The notes below the pieces were generated by a model. That model saw only the letters and a program-made list of their open reading frames with translations. It ran no database searches and was not told the DNA's origin. This document shows, piece after piece, positions 48,892-64,000 of a stretch of 64,000 nucleotides of DNA. Position 1 is the first letter of the stretch; every line of letters starts with the position of its first letter. This stretch comes from Saksenaea vasiformis B4078 (Eukaryota > Mucoromycota > Mucoromycetes > Mucorales > Saksenaeaceae): the NCBI GenBank assembly GCA_000697055.1, contig JNDT01001573.1:1-64000 (forward strand), in the 5' to 3' direction. Both the position numbers and the translations under genes were made by a program.

Positions 48892-50032
48892 ATGGAAGCC
48901 AAAAAAGTAAGCATATTGAATACTATGCGCTGGCCATCCGACAAAGTCCATGTAGTCCAAGTACCGCTTTCAAAGTGAGATTCAGCAAATGATGTTTGTG
49001 TTTGGAGAAGTGGCCGATCCATTACCAGAAACGACATTGTTGGTAGAAGACATTGTACGTTCGCAAGTGATTGAAATTGTAAGGCACTTGGTCAATTTTT
49101 CTGTTAAGTTTACACATGCTTACTAGATCATCCAAGCAACTGCACAAGCTGCTCGACGCAATTCACGGTATCTAAATGCAGAGGACCTCATCTTTCTCAT
49201 GCGACATGATCGTGCCAAAGTAAATCGTCTGCGATCCTTTCTCAGCTGGAAAGACGTACGAAAAAACGCCAAGGATGCCTCAGGCGATCCTGTGGAAGAA
49301 ATGGTTGAAGAAACAAATACAGGTAACAGGATCGATCCAAAAGAACAAAGGTATTTAATCTAGGGACGATTAGGGAAGCTCTATCGTAGCATTATCAAAC
49401 TTCCTTGGGAAATTGTCAATCAATTTTCCGATGTGATTGTGCGATCAAGTAATACAGAAGAGGATGATGAGGATGAAGACGAGATTGAAGCATACAATGA
49501 TTCCATTCAGCGTCTACGTGATGCTGATGAAGTGACACGAGCCATGACACGAGAAGAATACGTCCATTATTCTGAATGCCGCCAAGCGTCTTTTACTTAT
49601 CGCAAAAGCAAGCGTTTCCGGGAATGGGCCAGTATGAGCTCATTTGTCGAAGTCAAGACAAATGACGACATCGTTGATAGTCTCGGATTCTTGACATACG
49701 AGATGGTATCAAAATTAACAACGACGGCTTTGAAAATTAAGCGCGACCTAGTTGAGTCCAAAGGGAAAAAGGAAGAAGAACCGAATACAGTGAAACGAAA
49801 ACGTGATGAAGAGGAGGACAAGCGGGATAAGAAGAAGAGCCGAAGCGATCTTGATGATACGCGAGAAGGTGATCCGCCCGAGGGCGACGGATTGTTTTCG
49901 TTACCAAGCACAGAGCAAACACCGTTACAACCAGAACATATCCACGAAGCTTTTCGACGGTTACAACAATTACCGCAACCTATGAAGAACTTCCGTGGAG
50001 GGTTGACAAGATCTAGAGTGTCACTTATTTGA
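48892..50032 (+). CDS. SPT3: SAGA histone-fold subunit Spt3
   Basis: Spt3 carries two histone folds and helps SAGA deliver TBP. A tiny first exon (MEAKK at 48892) is spliced to [20 protein letters not shown]. Then come [40 protein letters not shown] and [18 protein letters not shown], all near-canonical for Spt3. The second histone fold follows ([40 protein letters not shown]), with an acidic/basic insertion before a short tail ending at 50032. Four or five exons are present and no disruption was found. Confidence 0.92.
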
Positions 50033-50272
50033 ATATCTTATTTATTACTTTTGTTTTCCTGTGTACAATCGACGCATTGTCGATAGTCTTAACTTTTACC
50101 TTTCTCCGATATGGTATGCACAAGGTCATTTTGCAACGTTATACAGGATCTTTCTGGCTCCGTGGATAAATTTGTGTTTCGGGGACCATGAGGTCACGAC
50201 AACGTTTAGGTTACCAGAAAAAAAAAAGCCAAAATAAAGTAATGACCGACATACTGTTTATTGAATCACTTT

Positions 50273-50588
50273 TTACGCTACACTAAATAAACCTTGCGTC
50301 TCTGAAGAGCCAAGTTTGCGCTAAAGAAGAATCGAATATGCGGCCATTAGTACATCAATTTTTCGTCTGAAGATTAATCAGCTTACATGAACTTGGTCTT
50401 CAGCGGACGCAAAATTTATTCGGGCAGCATAAAAAATAATTCATGGTTAGTAAATGAAAGATACTTTGATGTCTTTTCACTTACCCCCGAAGGGTATTTC
50501 CGCCCATTGACGGATGCCAAAGCCCCGCACCTGAAGCGGTGGGGGCGGCGAGAGTTTTGGGGTGACCCGATGGCTTAGGAGCGGCCAT
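50273..50588 (-). CDS. possible small gene (Ala/Pro/Gly-rich), uncertain
   Basis: The ATG at 50588 opens MAAPKPSGHPKTLAAPTASG and GLWHPSMGGNTLRG, then reaches a strong donor (GTAAGTG) near 50490. One possible continuation uses a small exon near 50387 and a final exon to a stop near 50273, ending GSSETQGLFSVA. The composition recalls small mitochondrial membrane subunits, but there is no diagnostic motif. It could be spurious. Confidence 0.32.
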
Positions 50589-50890
50589 TGTAGACAGCGT
50601 GCAGAGGACTTGAAGCGATACATCGTCTGGAAATCTATTGCGGAAGATGAACGATACTGAATGTGTGTGAGACAACGTTTACGTACTTTGAGTGTGGGCA
50701 TAAAGCACCAACACGGCCAAGACGGTTCGGGACAGCGGTCATGCAGCCTAAACGGCATACAAAAAAAATGAGTGATCCTGGATATGTAATAAAAAGTTGA
50801 CATCCGTACCGGCGATGTTTGTACCAACAGAGCCAAAGAAGAAGAAGAAAAAAAGGAAAAAGAAGTGCTCGCTTTAAATATGCATCACTT

Positions 50891-51228
50891 TCCGTTATCT
50901 GAGACATCCTTTTTGTGTGAGATAAAAGGAACCTATCTTCAACACTCTTTTTGCATGAGACGACGGAATCCTGTTTCTGAGACACCGTTTTATGAGTCAA
51001 AAGAACCCGATCACTGATTCACCCCTTTGCATGACACGATGGTACCCTATCACCGACGCGCCTTTTGCGCGAGATAAAGAAAAGCCCGTACCTTCCACAC
51101 ACCCTTTGCATGAAATAAAAAGATCTGATCACTGATACGCCTATCTTTAACACATCATTGCACGAGACAATGAAACCCTGTCTCTGACGCATGTTTTGCG
51201 TTAGATAATGGAAAGCTATCCGTGACAC
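50891..51228. repeat. degenerate minisatellite, unit about 38-40 bp
   Basis: About eight imperfect copies of a unit whose core is TTTTGCATGAGA followed by an A-rich step, then CCTATC..TGA.AC. Clear copies begin near 50919, 50992, 51030, 51068 and 51109. Units differ by substitutions and small indels. The array lies between the SPT3 and GCN2 genes and is not open in any long frame. Confidence 0.75.
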
Positions 51229-51229
51229 A

Positions 51230-51879
51230 AACACAACATGGAAGAGTATGACACGCAAATAATGACATCGGATGAACGTAAAAATACGTACTTCATAGCG
51301 CAGAGTTCATCTGGAAGTAACGCCAAATATCTTCAAACAGACGCAAAGTCATGGGAAAAGTCCTATGGTTTACCTGAATTCGCGGAGTTTGCTCAACTGC
51401 ACGCTTCCTCGCAGTGTATCTTCTTCGTGCTCATTATCTTTTTCATCTGTTCATATCATTGAAGAAACAAAAATGTGCGACCTTAATGCAGGATACCTAG
51501 CAGAGGGTAACGTAAGCTTCAAATGCGCATCTGCATCATTAGCAGTGAGAAGCATTATCAGCGATGACTGCTGTGACTATTTTACTGAACTCAGGTCCGC
51601 CGCATTGGTGCTTCACCAACTTCTTCCTTGCTCCACTACTTTTTTGACAACCTCACTGGATACATATAATGGAGTGAATCTTGTTTTCTTTCTAGAGAAT
51701 ACTTTACTCTTTTTGAATAAGAAATATTTAACAAAAAGAGCATTGATACGAAGAACCCAACTAGATTCAGCCTCAATCAGCTGTGGATCAAGCAATCACT
51801 CCAACAAGCATAGCAGACAAAACTGACAAACATACCAACAACGAGACTTCTTTTCGATCCTTAGATTAAGCGACGCGTC
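51230..51879. other. about 650 bp upstream of GCN2, no recognised gene
   Basis: A 153-codon plus-strand frame at 51365-51826 exists but lacks motifs, and is Ser/Leu-rich in a way typical of chance frames. This is probably the GCN2 promoter and 5' UTR. Confidence 0.4.
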
Positions 51880-58397
<6,518 letters not shown>

Positions 58398-58459
58398 TTT
58401 AGAATTTACCATTAAAAGAGTTGATTTATTGAAAACGGAAAAAAGAAAAAAAAAGTTCC

Positions 58460-60292
58460 TCAGTTGATAGAAACAGGCCTGAAGTACTGATCAACGAAAG
58501 ACCCGTGGAACGTGGTTGCTGTAAAAGGGCCAACGTCACAGCGTGCTAGTTCATGCATATCCTTTGCATTTAGTATCACCAAGATGCAACGGTCATGTTC
58601 TGGACCAAGAGGATCGAGAATATTGACAAAGCTCAATACAACGCCATCATCCTCTTCGTCGCCGGAAGGGTTTGGAACAAAAATAGGTTCTGAGCAATAG
58701 TACCCGTCGTGAGTATACTTGTGACTTTGACCATTGTCCAAGTCTATCTTGACAAGGCTATGTTCTCCGCCGCCATCTTCTCGCCGAGGTTCGATTTGGC
58801 AACAATAGACGTACTTGTAGGGTTTCAGAGCTACCCTTTGATCGAATCGCGGAAATTCAACGTTCGTAGCGAGGGTTTGGTACTGCGCTTTGTCGCTTTC
58901 AAGATAGAGACGGTATCGTCGTAAATCTCCAAACGAAGTTTGTAGTTCCACCGGTACCGCAATTCCATTTATCTTGATTCGATTCTGGGATTCGGAACTC
59001 GTTTTCGCCGGGTTTCTGTGGAGATTACCAAAAGAATGAAGCTGATAGAAGATGTCACCATTACCGAAGGCTGCACAGTCCAGGACCACCACAGGCTCCC
59101 CGTCTTCGACGGTATCCCATGCGTTTGCAGTGTGGAATGAATAAAATGGGTCAACAGCAATGGTTGTCACATGGTTTTGATCAGATCGCCGACTAACCAC
59201 ATGGAAATAAGCCTGTTCGGTCTGGTCCCAATGATATGCACCAAGTGCAGTACCGCCTGCGAAGAAATCAAGCGCGTTATAATAGAGCGGTGCCTCTGGA
59301 ATAACGACATAATTTTTAGTCAGCCAGAACGAGTGGATGTACGCTGGACGGATAGGTTTGCCGTTGCGGTGAGTGATACTTGCAAGCAAATGCACATCGC
59401 CAGAAGCTGTAATTGAAAATATGCGAAGCCTGGGTGGCATCATTTGCAAGGTGAAGTTGAACGTTTCGCCTGTCACAGGATCATATTGGTGGTGAGCAGC
59501 GGCTAAATCCCCTTGCAGCCGTTGGTCTATACCCTCATACTTGAATAATCGTTTCGGAACTATAAGAAAAGTCGCGGTTAACTGTGAAAAAAACAGATTC
59601 TATTGATAAACTTCGTATTGTACCTAGTGTGTCTACATCCACTTGCTGCATTATATTTGCATCTGTCTTCGCAACCAGTACTTTCTCTTCGGTTGCTTCT
59701 TGCGGAACAGGATAATTTGGTGTTGCCGTAACACCTACCATCTGCGAGGATGGGTCGGCCTTTTGTGCTGACGGCGGTCGCAGGATCAGAACATCGATGC
59801 GTTTTACTATTTGTTTGACACGTTCCCACGGAGTCAAGTTTTCGACTGACCCAAAAAACAGACTCGCCCCACTTCCACTGGTTATATTAGCCTCCACGGC
59901 TTCTGCTAAATGACGAGAGTTGTACGTAACAGACTCTGACGAAATCTCAAAGCGATGCATAAACGGCATGCCATCAAAGGCGTGACGAATAGTATAGTGA
60001 CGATTGCCTTCCAGCTCATACTTCCCAGGACCTGTTCTACCAAGATTTGTTCAGACGAGTTCCTTACGTAGATAATATAATTTTTGCCTATACGATAAAG
60101 TATTCCTTTCAGCCAGGTTGGAAGTTCGCCTTGCACAGGCAACGTAATTGGTATCGTTGTCTGTGGCGTATTGCGAAATTGGCATGTGTGTAACGCCGCA
60201 AGGCGATTAAAGGAATTCAGATAATCGCGTACACGCAATAGGGTGCGATAAAACAAGATAACAGCAATACCAACGGTAAGTGTGAAAAACAT
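58460..60292 (-). CDS. carotenoid cleavage dioxygenase (RPE65 family)
   Basis: An iron(II)-dependent enzyme that splits carotenoids to apocarotenoids. In Mucorales such enzymes (CarS, AcaA/Tsp3 type) feed trisporoid sex pheromones. The start at 60292 has an N-terminal hydrophobic helix (MFFTLTVGIAVILFYRTLL), then LPTWLKGILYRIGPGKYELE and HAFDGMPFMHRFEI. His-containing motifs are AAHHQYDPVTGE, RPAYIHSFWLTKNYVVIP, PFYSFHTANAW and TTFHGSFVDQYFRPV at the C-terminus. These fit the four-histidine propeller. Three exons keep frame. It lies 90 bp downstream of SLD5 on the same strand and converges on GCN2 with a 62-bp gap. Which carotenoid step it catalyses cannot be told. Confidence 0.88.
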
Positions 60293-60382
60293 TCGGGATA
60301 AAAGCGAGTGAGAATATCAGAAGCATGCATTTTTCATTGTTATGTAGGAAGGAGATTGAAATAGTAGATTTTTTGGCGGAGT

Positions 60383-61362
60383 TCAAGAAACCAATTGTGC
60401 CTGACCTGCTTCGAGGTATTTCTTAATATCGCCGTACCGTACAAGGTAAATCTCGCCCTTGTCAAAGTATACATTATCGCTAATATAGAGAGAAAGAAAA
60501 AGGTGAGGTTAATTATCCTGTTAGAAGCATGAATAGAGGACCCTTTACCCTGCTCTATCCAACATCACTTCTCCGACTGTTTCCAGAAAACGGCAAAACA
60601 CAGGTGCATCCATATTACATGTCACCACTACGTAATGTGTATCATGAGATTGTAGTGGCATGTGAAATAAAGCATTTTACCCATATCCATATCGCCAATT
60701 CGTTCATCCTGTCGGTGTTGTGCTGGTGGTAACAATTTGAGGAAAGATTCATGGTTGTGTTCTTCTATTAACTCTTGATACCTGAAAAAAAATACGTAAT
60801 TACAGCCATTCTTATACTATTTCTCTCAATGACACTCATATGCATCTACGCACGTACCTTCGAGCATAAACGATTTCTTGTCGTGACATGATCTGTTCAT
60901 AATTAGGTTTTCGCAACAGTTCCAAGGCAAATTTTTCTATCTGCAGTATAAATTCAGTATAAATAATTTGTGGTATGTTGCTTCCAACCTACCTTGGATA
61001 GTCGCACACGTAGGTAACTTTTGATCAAAAACTTGATACGTTCTATTTCGGTTTGGTACAACATGCAAACGAATTTGTCTTGTGATCCCGACTCCAAGGC
61101 ATCAATGACAATGGTAATCTAACCCTTCCTGAGTCGTCGGGAGCGAAGGATGCGTGACACGTACTTGGTCTTCCAGCTGATCTATCAGTTTTTCCACGAG
61201 GAATCGTTTATATGGCAACAATTCAGGTGCACTCCGCTCATCGATCCATGCCTGTGTAAGATCGGCCACAGAATCGCCACCAAAGTAGTCGGTACCGGCC
61301 TTTGTAAATAACCTGTCATTTTGTGATAGGTCGAACGATAGATCCTGTGTATCTTCGTCCAT
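60383..61362 (-). CDS. SLD5: GINS complex subunit Sld5
   Basis: Part of the CMG replicative helicase. The ATG at 61362 starts MDEDTQDLSFDLSQNDRLFT. The GINS A domain follows: DLTQAWIDERSAPELLPYKR and FLVEKLIDQLEDQ, then, after introns, MLYQTEIERIKFLIKSYLRV and RLSKIEKFALELL. The small B domain ends VYFDKGEIYLVRYGDIKKYL then EAGQAQLVS at 60383, a very typical Sld5 end. Four or five short introns are present and the gene looks intact. A predicted frame extends 31 codons upstream of the chosen ATG but looks non-coding. Confidence 0.88.
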
Positions 61363-62906
61363 GTTGAAAAAGCGATGACCGCAATGACGATCCTTGAAGT
61401 GACTCGCGATACAAATGGATTTGCCTTTTGGATGCCACAAAACGCAGTCCATCATCAGCCTTCATTCTCTCGGACAGCTTGTGGACCCTGGTGTCCTACG
61501 CAGGTAAAATCATTACATACTATGAGAGACATTAGAGCCATGGAAAGTCCACGTTGATCCGCACCAGATGGATCTGGTGTAAAAGTGGTTCAGGTACAGG
61601 TTTCAACACTAGTAAGCCGAAAAAGATACATAAAGTTTACACGTTGCCGGTTTGAATAAATATTGCGTTATGTTCTCTGTGGTTGTAAGAACGCAATTGA
61701 CATCTATGTCACGTATGGCTTTTGCGCTCCCGGAACCCATATTGTATTTGACATGAAAAGTCTCATGGACTTTCCCTTTTCTGTGGAATATCACTCGTTT
61801 AGATAAGGCGAATCGAACTGCAGGCAGCGACTTCTCTTATCATGATCTTTGGTGATAAGGATATCTTCTTACTAGCTTTTGTTCAAGAATTATTGTAGGC
61901 TGGTTGTTTTTGCATGGTCGCTCTCATATCATTCCTTTGTTGGAATATATCTTTCTGACGATTTTTTTTCTGTGATGTTGTCTTCCTACTGACAATCTCA
62001 TAATCCCCGAAAAAACAAGGAGAGAAAGGAATGACCTCATAGGTGAACGAAGGACAAGCGATTATCTGATCGTACCAAAGGCACAGTGCGTCTCGGAGAA
62101 CGTTATGACTACATATCCAGGCATCGATTAAGAATATGAGCCCAATCACTCTCAACAACATGTTGGCAGGAGCGCACATTACTTCTGGTAGTTGACATGC
62201 GTCGGCCAAACACAACGCGTATAGCTGCTGAATAAATACCTTGTCATTAGAGGGTTGTCAGGGATAGATGGAAAAAGTCTCTGTCAGAGGGAAGCTCATT
62301 CAGTCCAAATTCGCTGTAGTTTTCAACTGAAACTGCGACTCTTTTCTCAAGAAAGTTGCTCCTAAAATGATCAATACGCGGCGGATGACAACAGTTTTCT
62401 GTTTCCTGTGGACAGCTAATTAGTGTTTATTGGAATACTTCTTATGCTGTTCTAAAGATGCCATAACATATTTGGGGTAAACGTCAAAGTGTCCCTAAAC
62501 TCACACAATCGAAATACTCTATATCAGCAATCCCTGCCTTTTTTTTTTTTTTGGTCGATAATAGTGTCGACTACGTTGCTAAGCTTCTCATGGATTGTGG
62601 AACGATATTGACACTATCCTGTTGAAATGTGCGCAGACTCCTGACCAAGACGTGGCACACATTCACCTCCAAAGTGATAAGGTAGTTAGGGATGCATTTA
62701 TCGGACCACGTTCATCTTCTGTGGAATGGAACCAATGCTATCGTAGGAGTAAGGGAAGAAAGCGATGATCCCACGTAATTGTGTCCCTGCGGGGGTGCAA
62801 ATCGTGAGCCTTGCGAATCATTCAGACACGCGCAGACAGAGAACTTGATCAGATTTATGTTCCATGATTACTGTTCTGTTTTATAAAGAAAAGGAAGGCA
62901 CAAATT
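61363..62906. other. about 1.5 kb, no gene recognised
   Basis: Two short minus frames (61609-61794 and 61883-62215) lack motifs or clear splice partners. A T-run lies near 62540. It separates SLD5 from ferrochelatase. Confidence 0.5.

Positions 62907-64000
<1,094 letters not shown>

Noticed and set aside
51365..51826. 153-codon ORF upstream of GCN2
   Set aside because: No motif, no splice support, and a Ser/Leu/Cys-rich composition typical of chance frames.

Overview
This is a nuclear contig from a filamentous fungus, most likely Mucoromycota and probably Mucorales. Supporting this are many short GT-AG introns (mostly about 45-80 nt), a single myosin V, a complete GCN2, a LYR-motif Cup1-like protein, a carotenoid-cleavage dioxygenase of the kind that feeds trisporoid sex pheromones in Mucorales, a chitin deacetylase and an ELO elongase. 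Assignments come from reading translated exons and recognising families. Exon borders were hand-inferred, and gene coordinates run from start codon to stop codon with introns included.

Left core block (1-11.1 kb): the 3' half of the mRNA exporter MEX67 (+), convergent and nearly overlapping with SAGA subunit SPT8 (-); an unrecognised basic protein (+); a WW-domain protein (-); and a full myosin V heavy chain (-).

Accessory island (about 11.2-35.7 kb): gene-poor DNA holding three copies of TnpB-like, Fanzor-type RNA-guided nuclease genes. Copy A (+, about 13.5-15.15 kb) is badly broken. Copy B (-, 15.54-18.89 kb) is the best preserved. Copy C (-, 21.72-25.15 kb) is a multi-exon paralogue of B with frameshifts. 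A and B converge on a strong 65-bp hairpin. A broken DUF6729-like, transposase-associated gene lies between B and C. The rest of the island holds two paralogous small secreted double-psi-beta-barrel proteins, a chitin deacetylase, and two decayed genes that look like families repeated in Mucorales genomes.

Right core block (35.7-64 kb): a TFIIIC WD40 subunit (apparent frameshift near its 3' end), a hotdog thioesterase, an ELO elongase, a Cup1-like LYR protein, a small hypothetical gene divergent from an ACO2-like aconitase, a BRD7/9-like bromodomain protein, SAGA subunit SPT3, a degenerate minisatellite, GCN2, a carotenoid oxygenase, GINS subunit SLD5, and ferrochelatase (cut by the window edge).

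The most unusual content is the Fanzor cluster: RuvC motifs, the zinc ribbon and intron positions are conserved between B and C, a short segment after both stop codons also looks conserved (a candidate guide-RNA region), and both copies change frame at a homologous point.
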